A stretch of 64,000 nt of DNA from Streptomyces sp. CT34 (GCF_000805335.1 NZ_KN708638.1:3703362-3767361), one strand, 5' to 3'; numbered from the stretch's first letter, positions 27,978 through 38,572 are shown. Notes: generated from the letters alone by a model not told the origin. Numbers and translations: made by a program.

Positions 27978-28160
27978 GTCCACGCGGCCCCGTTCTGCAC
28001 CGCAACACCATACGGTCCCGCCGCGGCGCGCTGTCCACACCGGTCGCGTAACGGAGCGGCGGCAACCGGCGCCGATACGGCGGGTGGTGGGGCAAACCCC
28101 ACCCCCGCCACCCCACGAACCCCATGGCACGCCGGTCGCGGGACCGGCAAGCTGGGGCGT

Positions 28161-29396
28161 ATGACGGAAAGTTCCCAGCTCACCGACCCCGCCGACGACC
28201 GCGACGGGGTGCCGCTGCCGCCGCCCAGGGCGCCGCTCGGCGGCCGGACCTGGCGGGAGATCGGGTATCTGCTGGCCAACTTCCCGCTGAACGTGGTGGC
28301 GTTCGTGGTGCTGGTGGTATGGCTGGCGACGGGGCTGGCGCTGTCCGTCACGGTGGTCGGACTGCCGCTGCTGGCGACGGGGCTGATGGCCTGTCGGCAG
28401 TACGGGAGGCTGGAGCGGGCCCGGGCGCGCTCCTGGCTGGGCGTGGCGGTGGACGAGCCGAGCCGGCTGCGGCCCCGGGAGCGCGGGTTCTTCGGGTGGC
28501 TGTGGACGTGTCTGAGGGACCCGGTCGCCTGGCGGCACGCGCTGTTCGCGTTCGTCCGGCTGCCGTGGGGCATCCTCACGTTCGCGGTCGTCCTCATCTC
28601 GCTCTTCGTGGGCTGGCCGGTGCTGCCCTGGCTGGCGCGCTGGCTGTCCAACGTGGACCGGGCGATGGTGCGCGGGCTGCTGTCGCCGTCCGACGAACTG
28701 GAGCGGCGGATCGCCGAGTTGGAGTCGGACCGGGTGGCGGTCACCGACACCGCGGCGGCCGACCTGCGGCGTATCGAGCGGGATCTGCACGACGGCGCAC
28801 AGGCCCGGCTGGTGGCGCTCGCCATGGGGCTGGGGCTGGCGAAGGAGAAGCTGCTGGAGGGCCGGGCCGACGAGAGCGTGGCGGCGATGGTGGACGAGGC
28901 GCACGGCGAGGTGAAGCTGGCGCTCCAGGAGCTGCGGGACCTGGCCCGGGGCATCCATCCGGCGATCCTGACCGACCGCGGCCTGGGGCCCGCCCTGGCG
29001 TCGCTGGCCGGGCGCTGCACGGTGCCGGTGACCACGTCGGTGGACCTGGCCGAGCGGCCCGCCCCCGCCATCGAGGGCATCGTCTACTTCACCGTCTCCG
29101 AGCTGCTCCAGAACGTCTCCAAGCACAGCGCCGCCCGGCAGGCGTCCGTGGAGGTGTGGCGGTCCCGGGACCGGCTGCTGCTCCAGGTGCGGGACGACGG
29201 CAGGGGCGGCGCGCGGCTCGACGGCGGCAGCGGGATGGCCGGGCTGGCGGAGCGGCTGGGGTCGGTGGACGGGCTGTTCGTCCTGGATTCGCCGGCGGGC
29301 GGGCCGACGCGGGTGACGGCGGAGGTGCCGTGGCGACCGCGGCCCGGGGAGCGTCCGCAGGGCAGCCGGGGGAAGGGCGCACGCGGGCACCGCTGA
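28161..29396 (+). CDS. Sensor histidine kinase (NarX/DesK type), first of a tandem pair
   Basis: A 411-residue kinase. An N-terminal sensor domain with about four membrane helices (~36-75 and 115-165) is followed by a HisKA_3 box, DLRRIERDLHDGAQARLVALAM, with phospho-acceptor H210. The conserved ELRDLARGIHPAILTDRGLGPAL comes next, then a HATPase domain with N box ELLQNVSKHSAA and G box GSGMAGLAERLGSVDG. It is paralogous to the next gene and is divergent from the EccD-like gene. The likely partner is the NarL-type regulator at 31111. The signal is unknown. Confidence 0.9.
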   Translation: MTESSQLTDPADDRDGVPLPPPRAPLGGRTWREIGYLLANFPLNVVAFVVLVVWLATGLALSVTVVGLPLLATGLMACRQYGRLERARARSWLGVAVDEPSRLRPRERGFFGWLWTCLRDPVAWRHALFAFVRLPWGILTFAVVLISLFVGWPVLPWLARWLSNVDRAMVRGLLSPSDELERRIAELESDRVAVTDTAAADLRRIERDLHDGAQARLVALAMGLGLAKEKLLEGRADESVAAMVDEAHGEVKLALQELRDLARGIHPAILTDRGLGPALASLAGRCTVPVTTSVDLAERPAPAIEGIVYFTVSELLQNVSKHSAARQASVEVWRSRDRLLLQVRDDGRGGARLDGGSGMAGLAERLGSVDGLFVLDSPAGGPTRVTAEVPWRPRPGERPQGSRGKGARGHR

Positions 29397-29563
29397 CCGC
29401 CGTCCCGGGGGTGGGGAAAACCCCCGGAGAAGACTGCGAGCAGCCTCATGGTCCGGGCGGCGGCGGTGACAGAACCTGGATACCAGTCGGCGGGCATCGG
29501 CGCCGGCCGGAACCGGCGCCCGGTACGGCACGGGACGCCACGGCAGAAACGGACGACGAGAGC

Positions 29564-30886
29564 ATGGCCACCGCGCACTCCGCTCACCCCCCGCACCCCC
29601 GCGGTCCCCGGGTACCCGTGGGGCTGCGCGCTCCCTTCTCGGGGCGCACCTGGCGGGAGTTCCTGCACCTCTTCCTCAGCGTCCCGATGGCGAGCCTGAT
29701 GTTCTGCTACGCGATCGCGGTGGTCGCGCTGTCGGCCGGCCTGCTGATCACGTTCCTGGGCATCCCGGTACTGGCCGGCGGCCTGACGGGCGCCCGGGGG
29801 CTGGGCAGTCTGGAGCGCGCCCGGGCCCGGGCGCTGCTGGCGGTGGAGGTCGCCGATCCGGAGCCGGTCCGCCCGTCGAAGGCGGGCCTGATGGGGTGGG
29901 TCGGGGCGGTGCTCAAGAGCGGGGCCTCCTGGCGGCATCTGCTCTACTCGCTGCTGCACTTCCCGTGGGCGCTGTTCGCCTTCGTCTTCGCGACGACCTT
30001 CTGGGCGGTGGGCTGGGCGCTGCTGGTCTATCCGCTGTGGGCGTGGACGTTCCCCGAGTACTCCGCCCAGCCCGGCCTCCAGCTCTGGGGCGACGGCGCC
30101 GGCCACGGCTTCTACCTCGACTCCCCCCTGTCGTACGGGCTCACCAGCGCCGTCGGGCTGCTGATCGTCCTGGCCGGGCCGTGGGTGATCCGCGGGCTGA
30201 CGCAGCTGGACCGGGTCCTGGTCCAGGGCCTGCTGGGGCCGTCGCCGCTGGCCACCCGGGTCTTCGAGCTGGAGTCGGACCGCGGGGTGGTGGTGGACAC
30301 CGCCGCCGCCGACCTGCGGCGCATCGAGCGGGATCTGCACGACGGCGCACAGGCCCGGCTGGTGGCGCTGGCGATGGATCTGGGCCTGGCGAAGGAGAAG
30401 CTGGCCGAGGACCCGCAGGCCGCGGCGCGGATGGTGGGCGAGGCGCACGGCGAGGTGAAGACCGCCCTCCAGGAGCTGCGCGACCTGGCCCGCGGGATCC
30501 ACCCGGCGATCCTGACCGACCGGGGGTTGGGCCCGGCGCTGTCCGCGCTGGCCGCGCGCTGCACGGTTCCGGTGGCGGTCCAGGTCGACCTGGACCGGCG
30601 CCCGGCCGCGGCCATCGAGGGCATCGCGTACTTCACCGTTTCCGAGCTGCTCCAGAACGTCGCCAAGCACGCCCGGGCCGGCCGCGCGACGGTGGACGTC
30701 TGGCGCACCGCGGACCGGCTGATGCTGCTGGTGACGGACGACGGCCGGGGCGGTGCGCACACCGAGGCGGGCAGCGGCCTGGCCGGTCTCGCCGAGCGGC
30801 TGGACTCGGTCGACGGCCTGCTGGTCGTGGAGTCCCCCGAGGGCGGCCCGACCACCGTCACCGCCGAGCTGCCGTGGCGCGGCTGA
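29564..30886 (+). CDS. Sensor histidine kinase (NarX/DesK type), second of a tandem pair
   Basis: A 440-residue paralogue of the upstream kinase, with the same architecture. The four-helix sensor region has a longer extracytoplasmic loop (YSAQPGLQLWGDGAGHGFYLDSPL, ~166-189). The phospho-acceptor is H259 in RRIERDLHDGAQ. N box ELLQNVAKHARAG and G box GSGLAGLAERLDSVDG are intact. The catalytic halves of the two kinases are nearly superimposable while the sensor halves differ, which suggests duplication and divergence of input. A terminator at 30913-30955 separates it from the response regulator. Confidence 0.9.
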   Translation: MATAHSAHPPHPRGPRVPVGLRAPFSGRTWREFLHLFLSVPMASLMFCYAIAVVALSAGLLITFLGIPVLAGGLTGARGLGSLERARARALLAVEVADPEPVRPSKAGLMGWVGAVLKSGASWRHLLYSLLHFPWALFAFVFATTFWAVGWALLVYPLWAWTFPEYSAQPGLQLWGDGAGHGFYLDSPLSYGLTSAVGLLIVLAGPWVIRGLTQLDRVLVQGLLGPSPLATRVFELESDRGVVVDTAAADLRRIERDLHDGAQARLVALAMDLGLAKEKLAEDPQAAARMVGEAHGEVKTALQELRDLARGIHPAILTDRGLGPALSALAARCTVPVAVQVDLDRRPAAAIEGIAYFTVSELLQNVAKHARAGRATVDVWRTADRLMLLVTDDGRGGAHTEAGSGLAGLAERLDSVDGLLVVESPEGGPTTVTAELPWRG

Positions 30887-30912
30887 CCGCGGCCGGGCCA
30901 CGCCGCTGAGAC

Positions 30913-30955
30913 CGCGCGGCCGGAGCCGGGACGGGGGTCCGGCTCCGGCCGCGCG
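30913..30955 (+). terminator. Terminator after the second sensor kinase
   Basis: A 17-bp perfect stem (30913-30929 with 30939-30955, CGCGCGGCCGGAGCCGG and complement) has a 9-nt loop, 26 nt after the stop. The response regulator downstream therefore probably has its own promoter. Confidence 0.8.
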
Positions 30956-31110
30956 ACCCACCGCGCCGTCCGCCTCCCTCTTCCCCCTCCCTCTTCTCCC
31001 CTCCCTCTACGTTCCGCCTACGTTCCGCCTCACCCGCCCGCCCCCGTCCGGATGCTGGAATGCTGGGGGCTGGCAGGGTGGGACCGTACGGAGCTGGGGG
31101 ACGCGTAGTC

Positions 31111-31782
31111 GTGGAGGACAAGGTGCAGGTGGTCATCGCCGAGGATTCGGTGCTGCTGCGGGAGGGCCTCACCCGGTTGCTGACCGACCGCGGGCACGAG
31201 GTCGTGGCCGGGGTCGGCGACGCCGAGGCGCTGATCAAGGTGATCGGGGAGCTGGCGGACGGGGGCGCGCTGCCGGACGTGGTGGTGGCGGACGTGCGGA
31301 TGCCGCCGACCCACACCGACGAGGGCGTACGGGCCGCGGTCCGGCTGCGCCGGGACCACCCCGACCTGGGGGTGCTGGTGCTGTCGCAGTACGTGGAGGA
31401 GCAGTACGCGACCGAGCTGCTGGCCGGGTCGAGCCGGGGCGTCGGCTATCTGCTCAAGGACCGGGTCGCCGAGGTGCGGGAGTTCGTGGACGCGGTGGTG
31501 CGGGTGGCGCAGGGCGGTACGGCGCTGGACCCGGAGGTGGTGGCGCAGCTGCTGGGCCGCAGCCGCAAGCAGGACGTACTGGCCCACCTGACGCCGCGGG
31601 AGCGGGAGGTACTGGGGCTGATGGCCGAGGGGCGGACGAACTCCGCGATCGCCCGGCAGCTGGTGGTCAGCGACGGCGCCGTCGAGAAGCACGTCAGCAA
31701 CATCTTCCTGAAGCTGGGCCTGGCCCAGAGTGACGGGGATCACCGCCGGGTGCTTGCAGTACTCACCTATCTCGATTCCTGA
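31111..31782 (+). CDS. LuxR/NarL-family response regulator
   Basis: A 223-residue regulator. The receiver domain has acidic pair ED (residues 11-12), phospho-acceptor D61 in VVVADVRMPP, Ser in VLVLSQYVEE and Lys in GYLLKDRV. The C-terminal LuxR helix-turn-helix is LTPREREVLGLMAEGRTNSAIARQLVVSDGAVEKHVSNIFLKLGL. GTG 31111 is chosen because homologous regulators start MEDKVxVVIAEDS at this point. It follows the two kinases and precedes korA by 306 nt, so the kor promoter is one candidate target. Confidence 0.93.
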   Translation: MEDKVQVVIAEDSVLLREGLTRLLTDRGHEVVAGVGDAEALIKVIGELADGGALPDVVVADVRMPPTHTDEGVRAAVRLRRDHPDLGVLVLSQYVEEQYATELLAGSSRGVGYLLKDRVAEVREFVDAVVRVAQGGTALDPEVVAQLLGRSRKQDVLAHLTPREREVLGLMAEGRTNSAIARQLVVSDGAVEKHVSNIFLKLGLAQSDGDHRRVLAVLTYLDS

Positions 31783-32088
31783 CGATCTGACACCCTGTCA
31801 GGTGTGCAGGCCGGGGCGATATACGGGGCGATATACATCCGGACCCGGGACCTCGGACGTAGAACCAATAGACGAGTCCGCAGTGCGAGGAAAACGGGGC
31901 CACGGGGGCAATGATTCGATGACAAAACAGGTCAGAACGGTGTCTCACCTTGGCGTCCACGATGTGACCGGCCCAGGGAAGGACACCCTTACCCAAGTAC
32001 GATGGATATGGGACAACCGGTCGGTCCGATACGTCCCGAGCCCTGCCTCCGGCGGGGATGCCGCACCCGTTGAGGGAGGTCCGAAGCA
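31783..32088. other. Intergenic region upstream of korA
   Basis: No convincing gene is present; a frame reading into korA lacks a Shine-Dalgarno. It contains a perfect 12-bp tandem repeat, GGGGCGATATAC, at 31813-31824 and 31825-31836. The 31900-32030 part has relatively low GC, as expected for a promoter region. Confidence 0.5.
31813..31836. repeat. Perfect 12-bp tandem repeat upstream of korA
   Basis: Two abutting copies of GGGGCGATATAC lie 31 nt after the response regulator stop. A direct repeat is the usual form of a NarL/LuxR-type or phosphorylated-regulator operator, but no function is shown. Confidence 0.6.
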
Positions 32089-34033
32089 GTGACCAGCCAG
32101 GTCAGTAGCACAGCCGAGCAGGCGGACGGAGCGCTTGTCGGGGAACAGCGCAGCTCCGGCGACGGAGGCGCGGGCAAGGAAGTCCGGCGTCTGGACCGGG
32201 TGATCATCCGGTTCGCCGGCGACTCCGGTGACGGTATGCAGCTCACCGGTGACCGGTTCACGTCCGAGACGGCTTCCTTCGGTAACGACCTGTCGACGCT
32301 GCCGAACTTCCCGGCCGAGATCCGGGCCCCTGCCGGCACCCTGCCGGGTGTCTCCAGCTTCCAGCTGCACTTCGCCGACCACGACATCCTCACCCCCGGT
32401 GACGCGCCGAACGTGCTGGTGGCGATGAACCCGGCCGCGCTGAAGGCGAACATCGGCGATGTGCCGCGCGGCGCGGAGATCATCGTCAACACCGACGAGT
32501 TCACCAAGCGCCCGATGGCGAAGGTGGGCTATGCGACCAGTCCGCTGGAGGACGGCTCGCTGGAGGCGTACAACGTCCACCCGGTGCCGCTGACGACGCT
32601 GACCATCGAGGCGCTCAAGGAGTTCGGGCTCTCCCGCAAGGAGGCCGAGCGCAGCAAGAACATGTTCGCGCTGGGGCTGCTGTCCTGGATGTACCACCGC
32701 CCGACCGAGGGCACCGAGAAGTTCCTGCGCGCCAAGTTCGCCAAGAAGCCGGACATCGCGGAGGCGAACGTCACCGCCTTTAGGGCCGGCTGGAACTTCG
32801 GCGAGACCACCGAGGACTTCGCGACATCCTATGAGGTCGCCCCGGCCACCACCGCCTTCCCGACCGGCACCTACCGCAACATCTCCGGGAACCTCGCACT
32901 GTCCTACGGGCTGGTGGCCGCGAGCCGGCAGGCCGATCTGCCGCTGTACCTCGGTTCGTACCCGATCACCCCGGCCTCCGACATCCTGCACGAGCTGTCC
33001 AAGCACAAGAACTTCGGTGTGCGGACGTTCCAGGCGGAGGACGAGATCGCCGGCATCGGCGCGGCACTGGGCGCGGCGTTCGGCGGCTCACTGGCCGTGA
33101 CCACGACCTCGGGCCCCGGTGTGGCGCTGAAGTCGGAGACCATCGGGTTGGCGGTCAGCCTCGAACTCCCGCTGCTGGTCGTGGACATCCAGCGCGGCGG
33201 CCCCTCGACGGGCCTGCCCACCAAGACCGAGCAGGCCGACCTGCTCCAGGCGATGTACGGGCGCAACGGCGAGGCGCCGGTGCCGATCGTGGCGCCGAGG
33301 ACGCCCGCCGACTGCTTCGACGCGGCGCTGGATGCGGCCCGTATCGCGCTGACCTACCGCACCCCGGTCTTCCTGCTCTCCGACGGCTACCTGGCCAACG
33401 GCTCGGAGCCCTGGCGCATCCCCGAGGTGGACGAACTCCCGGACCTGCGTGTGCAGTTCGCCTCCGGCCCCAACCACGAGCTGGCGGACGGCACCGAGGT
33501 GTTCTGGCCCTACAAGCGCGATCCGCAGACGCTGGCGCGCCCGTGGGCCCTCCCCGGCACGCCCGGTCTGGAGCACCGCATCGGCGGCATCGAGAAGCAG
33601 GACGGCACCGGCAACATCTCCTACGACCCGGCCAACCACGACTTCATGGTGCGCACCCGCCAGGCGAAGGTGGACGGCATCGAGGTCCCGGACGCCGAGG
33701 TCGACGACCCGGTGGACGACGGCGGCCAGGGCGCCGGCACGCTGGTGGTGGGCTGGGGCTCGACGTACGGCCCGATCACCGCCGCGGTACGGCGCGTACG
33801 GGGCGCGGGGGAGCGCATCGCGCAGGTGCATCTGCGCCACCTCAACCCCTTCCCGCGGAATCTCGGCGAGGTCCTCGCGCGTTACGAGAAGGTGATCGTG
33901 CCGGAGATGAACCTCGGACAGCTCGCCACCCTGCTGCGCGCCAGGTATCTGGTCGACGCACGCTCGCACACCCAGGTCAGCGGAATGCCGTTCAAGGCCG
34001 AGCAGCTCGCGGAGGTCTTTAAGGAGGCCATCA

Positions 34034-34041
<8 letters not shown>
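32089..34041 (+). CDS. korA: 2-oxoacid:ferredoxin oxidoreductase, fused gamma-alpha subunit
   Basis: Oxidatively decarboxylates a 2-oxoacid, probably 2-oxoglutarate, to the acyl-CoA while reducing ferredoxin, using KorB. The 650-residue protein has the gamma domain first (VIIRFAGDSGDGMQLTGDRFTSE, residues ~38-60; APAGTLPGVSSFQLHFADHDILTPGD). The alpha domain starts near 270 with LYLGSYPITPASDILHELSKHKNFGV, GGSLAVTTTSGPGVALKSETIGLAV, and DIQRGGPSTGLPTKTEQADLLQAMYGRNGEAP. The C-terminal VVGWGSTYGPITAAVRRVRGAG and HLRHLNPFPRNLGEVL complete it. GTG 32089 follows GGAGG. It overlaps korB by 8 nt. Confidence 0.94.
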
Positions 34042-35128
<1,087 letters not shown>

Positions 35129-35154
35129 CCGACGGCCACCGCCTGCCGGAAGCG

Positions 35155-35205
35155 AGCGGGTGCCCGTACGGGAGCGTCTCACGGCGTTCCGTACGGGCAC
35201 CCGCT
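35155..35205 (+). terminator. Terminator of korAB
   Basis: A 17-bp perfect stem (35155-35171 with 35189-35205, AGCGGGTGCCCGTACGG and complement) with a 17-nt loop is followed by CTTTCC, 26 nt after the korB stop. Confidence 0.8.
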
Positions 35206-35300
35206 CTTTCCGTACGGACACCCGCCCTCCGGTTCCGGGCGACTCACGAGCGGCGGCAGCGGGCCGCCGCGGGGCCCTCTGGCGGGGCCCGGCGGGCGCT

Positions 35301-35424
35301 GATCGGGGCCCCGTGGGCGCGAGTTGGGGACGGCGGGCGCGGATCGGCGGCAGGGGTACGCGAGTTGGGAACCGGCGGTGCGGATCGGGGCCCCGCAGGC
35401 GCGAGTTGGGGGCCGACGGGCGCG
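35301..35424. repeat. Three 41-42-bp tandem repeats
   Basis: Units at 35301-35341, 35342-35382 and 35383-35424 each begin GATCGG and share a central GCGAGTTGGG and terminal CGGGCGCG-type block. A partial fourth begins at 35425 (GTTCGG). Units 1 and 3 are most alike. Confidence 0.75.
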
Positions 35425-35556
35425 GTTCGGCGGCCGGCGGCGGCCCGTCGGCTGCACCGCGGCTCGGCTGTCATGACCGTATTTCGGAACGGACATGACA
35501 GGCGGCTCGGACGGCGCTACCTTGCACGGGTCGACGCAGCACATCAGGAGGGCCCC

Positions 35557-36597
35557 TTGCAGCCTCGAAGCGACCAGCGCGCCGGACTCGCCTACGGCCT
35601 TGCCGCCTACACCATGTGGGGTCTGCTGCCGCTCTACTGGCATCTCCTCAGCGCCGCCGCACCGGCCGAGATCCTGGCCCACCGCATGGTCTGGTCGCTG
35701 CCGGTCGCCGTCGTCATCCTGGCCGTGCTGCGCCGCTGGTCCTGGATACGCCCGCTGCTGCGGCAGCCCCGCCGGCTCGGGCTGATCCTGGTCTGCGCCG
35801 TCGTCATCTCGCTGAACTGGTTCCTGTACATCTGGGCGGTCAACTCCGGGCATGTGCTGGAAGCCTCGTTGGGCTACTTCATCAACCCGCTGGTCAGCAT
35901 CGCCTTCGGGGTGCTGGTGCTGCGGGAGCGGCTCCGGCCGCTCCAGTGGACGGCGGTGGGCGTCGGCGCGCTGGCCGTCGTGGTGATGACCGTCGCCTAC
36001 GGCAAGATGCCCTGGATCGCGCTCGGGCTGGCCCTGTCGTTCGCGACGTACGGCCTGGTCAAGAAGGGCATCAAGCTCGACGGCATCGAGGGGTTCAGCG
36101 CCGAGACGGCGCTCCAGGCACTGCCGGCGCTGGGGTATCTGGTCTTCCTCGGGGTCCGCGGCGAGTCCGGCTTCACCACCGGCGGAGTGGGCCAGGCGCT
36201 GCTTCTGTCGGCGTGCGGAATCGCCACCGCGGTGCCGCTGATCTGCTTCGGCGCCTCGGCGGTACGGCTGCCGCTGACGACGATCGGCATGCTGCAGTAC
36301 CTGGCGCCGACCTTCCAGTTCCTGCTCGGCCTGACCGTCTTTCACGAGGCGATGCCGGCGGAACGCTGGGCCGGCTTCGCGCTGGTGTGGGCCGCGCTGG
36401 CGGTACTGACCTGGGACGCGCTGCGCACCGCCCGGCGCGGCCGGACGGAGCTGGACCGGGCCGCGGCGCGGGCCGGCGAGAATGCCGCGGCCGAGGCGGC
36501 GCGGGCCACACGGACCGCCGCGGACCCGGCCGCCGCCGCGGACCCGGCCGGGCACGAGGCCGGGCCGCCGGCCGCCTCCGGTCCCGTCAGGCAGTGA
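35557..36597 (+). CDS. rarD: EamA-family permease, RarD-like
   Basis: A 346-residue inner-membrane transporter with ten predicted helices from residue ~10 to 295. The RarD signature GLAAYTMWGLLPLYWHLL is at the N-terminus, with AHRMVWSLPVAV, LNWFLYIWAVNSGHVLEASLGYFINPLVSIAFGVLVLRERL (~80-125) and LTTIGMLQYLAPTFQFLLGLTVFHE (~235-260) following. The last ~55 residues are an Ala-rich cytoplasmic tail. TTG 35557 is chosen because AGGAGG lies 6 nt upstream and no ATG or GTG is suitably placed. The substrate is unknown; RarD was named for chloramphenicol sensitivity. It overlaps the convergent ABC permease by 11 nt. Confidence 0.88.
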   Translation: MQPRSDQRAGLAYGLAAYTMWGLLPLYWHLLSAAAPAEILAHRMVWSLPVAVVILAVLRRWSWIRPLLRQPRRLGLILVCAVVISLNWFLYIWAVNSGHVLEASLGYFINPLVSIAFGVLVLRERLRPLQWTAVGVGALAVVVMTVAYGKMPWIALGLALSFATYGLVKKGIKLDGIEGFSAETALQALPALGYLVFLGVRGESGFTTGGVGQALLLSACGIATAVPLICFGASAVRLPLTTIGMLQYLAPTFQFLLGLTVFHEAMPAERWAGFALVWAALAVLTWDALRTARRGRTELDRAAARAGENAAAEAARATRTAADPAAAADPAGHEAGPPAASGPVRQ

Positions 36598-37453
36598 TGT
36601 CGCGGGTGGTGAACCGCGCCCAGGCCGCCGAGCCGAACACCACCGCGTACAGCGCCTGAAGGCCGAGGTTCTTCTGCAACTGGTCCCAGTAGACGGGATC
36701 GCGGAGCAGGTCCGCGAAGGACAGCCAGTAGTGCGAGAAGAGATACGGCTGGATGGCGTGCAGCTGCGGGATGGTGTCCAGGATCTGCACGGTGATCAGC
36801 AGGCCGACCGTGGTCGCCATCGCCGCGATACCGCTGTTGGTGAGCGTCGAGACGAACAGGCCCAGCGCCGCCACCCCGAGCAGGGACAGCGCCACCACAC
36901 CGGCGATCGCCAGCGCCCGCAGCAGCCCCTCGCCGAAGGATATGGACGTCCCGGAGAGCAGGGTGACCTTGCCGAGGGGGAACAGCGCCGCGCCGGTGGC
37001 CAGCGCCGAGAGCGCCACGACCAGGGTGCCGACCAGGCAGAACGCCATGCTCGTCGCGTACTTGGCGAGCAGCAGGCGGGGGCGGCCCGCGGGGGCGACC
37101 AGGAGATAGCGCAGCGTCCCCGCGTTGGCCTCGCCGGCGATGGCGTCGCCCGCGATGACCCCGATGGCCATCGGCAGGAAGAACGGCAGCGTCACCGCGA
37201 GGGAGGTGAAGACCAGGAAGAGGCCGTTGTTGGTGACCTGGGCGATGAACGCCGGGCCGCCGTCCCCGCCCCCCGGACCGCGGCTGCCGGTCTCGATCTT
37301 GACGGCGACGCCGACCAGGACCGGGACGCCGGCGAGCACGGCCAGCAGCGCGAGGGTGCGCCAGCGCCGGAAGGTCGTACCGATCTCGCTGCGCAGCAGC
37401 CCCAGCGACCACAGCCGGCGGGGCGCGCGCGGCACCGTCTCAGCCTGCGACAT
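36587..37453 (-). CDS. ABC-2 type transporter permease
   Basis: A 288-residue membrane protein of the ABC-2 family with six helices. It has AGEANAGTLRYLLVAPAGRPRLLLAKYATSMAF, the typical ABC-2 membrane-gate segment, near residue 105, and VALSLLGVAALGLFVSTLTNSGIAAMATTVGLLI near 190. It is translationally coupled to the ATPase upstream (14-nt overlap). Together they form a two-gene exporter; the cargo is not evident. Its 3' end overlaps rarD on the other strand by 11 nt. Confidence 0.88.
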   Translation of the reverse strand: MSQAETVPRAPRRLWSLGLLRSEIGTTFRRWRTLALLAVLAGVPVLVGVAVKIETGSRGPGGGDGGPAFIAQVTNNGLFLVFTSLAVTLPFFLPMAIGVIAGDAIAGEANAGTLRYLLVAPAGRPRLLLAKYATSMAFCLVGTLVVALSALATGAALFPLGKVTLLSGTSISFGEGLLRALAIAGVVALSLLGVAALGLFVSTLTNSGIAAMATTVGLLITVQILDTIPQLHAIQPYLFSHYWLSFADLLRDPVYWDQLQKNLGLQALYAVVFGSAAWARFTTRDITA

Positions 37454-38453
37454 CGAAGCCCTCCCCGGTGAGGTGCACGAAGACGTCCTCCAGCGACGCC
37501 CGCTCGGCGCCGAAGGCGCGGACCCGGACGCCGGCCCGGACCAGCGCGGCGTTCAGATCCGCCGGCTCCGCCGGCTGCCCGTCCGGCTGCGCGGGGAGGT
37601 CGCCGGTCACCCGGTCGCCGGCGACCCGGAGGTCGGTCACCCCGTGCTCCTTCAGGACGCGGACCGCGTCGGACGGGTCCGGGGTGGTCAGCGCCAGCCG
37701 GCCGTGGCCGCCCGAATCGAGGACGGTGGCGGAGAGTTCGGCGACCGTGCCCTGGGTGATCAGCCGGCCGCGGGCCATCACCGCGGCATGCGTGCAGACC
37801 TGCTCGATCTCGTCCAGGAGGTGGGAGGAGAGGAAGACCGTGGTGCCGTCCGCGGCCAGCTCCCGGACCAGGGTGCGGATCTCCCGCATGCCCTGCGGGT
37901 CCAGGCCGTTGGTCGGCTCGTCCAGGACCAGCAGCTCACGGGGCTGGAGCAGCGCGGCGGCCAGGCCGAGCCGCTGCTTCATCCCGAGGGAGTAGGCGCG
38001 CGCCTTCTTGCCGGCGGCGGCGCCCAGGCCCACCCGCTCCAGCGCCCGGCCCACCCGCTCGTCGCGGGTGCGCGGATCGGCGGCCGGGTCGGCGGCGTCG
38101 AAGCGCCGCAGGTTGTCCCGGCCGCTGAGGAAGCCGTAGAGCGCCGGGCCCTCGATGAGCGCGCCCACCGCGGGGAGCACCTGGCGGCTCGCGCGCGGCA
38201 TCGGCCGGCCGAGCACCCGGGCGCTGCCGGCGGTCGGCTCGATCAGGCCCATCAGCATCCGGATGGTGGTGGTCTTGCCGGAGCCGTTGGGGCCGAGGAA
38301 GCCGAAGACGCTGCCGCGCGGCACGGCGAGGTCGAGGCGGTCGACGGCGAGCTGGCCACCGCGGTACGCCTTGGTCAGCCCGCGGGTCTCGATCACATGG
38401 TCCGCGTCGCGCGGCACCGCGCGCCCGGAATCCGCGGCGGATGGCGGTGGCAT
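37440..38453 (-). CDS. ABC transporter ATP-binding protein
   Basis: A 337-residue ATPase. Walker A is FLGPNGSGKTTTIRMLMG near residue 52, signature YSLGMKQRLGLAAALLQP near 155, Walker B LLVLDEPTNGLDPQG near 173, and the switch His is in TTVFLSSHLLDEIEQV near 205. The C-terminal ~80 residues include a DUF4162-like regulatory tail (LKEHGVTDLRVAGDRV... SLEDVFVHLTGEG). It partners the ABC-2 permease immediately downstream. Confidence 0.92.
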   Translation of the reverse strand: MPPPSAADSGRAVPRDADHVIETRGLTKAYRGGQLAVDRLDLAVPRGSVFGFLGPNGSGKTTTIRMLMGLIEPTAGSARVLGRPMPRASRQVLPAVGALIEGPALYGFLSGRDNLRRFDAADPAADPRTRDERVGRALERVGLGAAAGKKARAYSLGMKQRLGLAAALLQPRELLVLDEPTNGLDPQGMREIRTLVRELAADGTTVFLSSHLLDEIEQVCTHAAVMARGRLITQGTVAELSATVLDSGGHGRLALTTPDPSDAVRVLKEHGVTDLRVAGDRVTGDLPAQPDGQPAEPADLNAALVRAGVRVRAFGAERASLEDVFVHLTGEGFDVAG

Positions 38454-38542
38454 GGCTCCCTCACCTCATGGCGTAGGCATGGCTCGCTGGGACGCGGGAC
38501 GACGGCGGACGGCGCGGCGTGCCGGTGCCGGTGTGCGGGGCG

Positions 38543-38572
38543 CGCCGCGCCTCCCGGGCAGGAGGCGCGGCG
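38543..38572 (-). terminator. Distal terminator hairpin after the LolA-like gene
   Basis: A 12-bp perfect stem (38543-38554 with 38561-38572, CGCCGCGCCTCC and complement) has a 6-nt loop. It lies 58 nt after the LolA-like stop on the minus strand. Confidence 0.6.

Larger units (their letters stand above)
35129..35556. other. Intergenic region between korB and the RarD-like gene
   Basis: It contains the korAB terminator (35155-35205) and a 41-42-bp tandem repeat (35301-35424). No reading frame is supported. The rarD promoter probably lies between 35470 and 35540. Confidence 0.5.

Noticed and set aside
31919..32092. Short frame reading from the intergenic region into the korA start
   Set aside because: No Shine-Dalgarno, no conserved feature, and it ends just inside korA; treated as non-coding.
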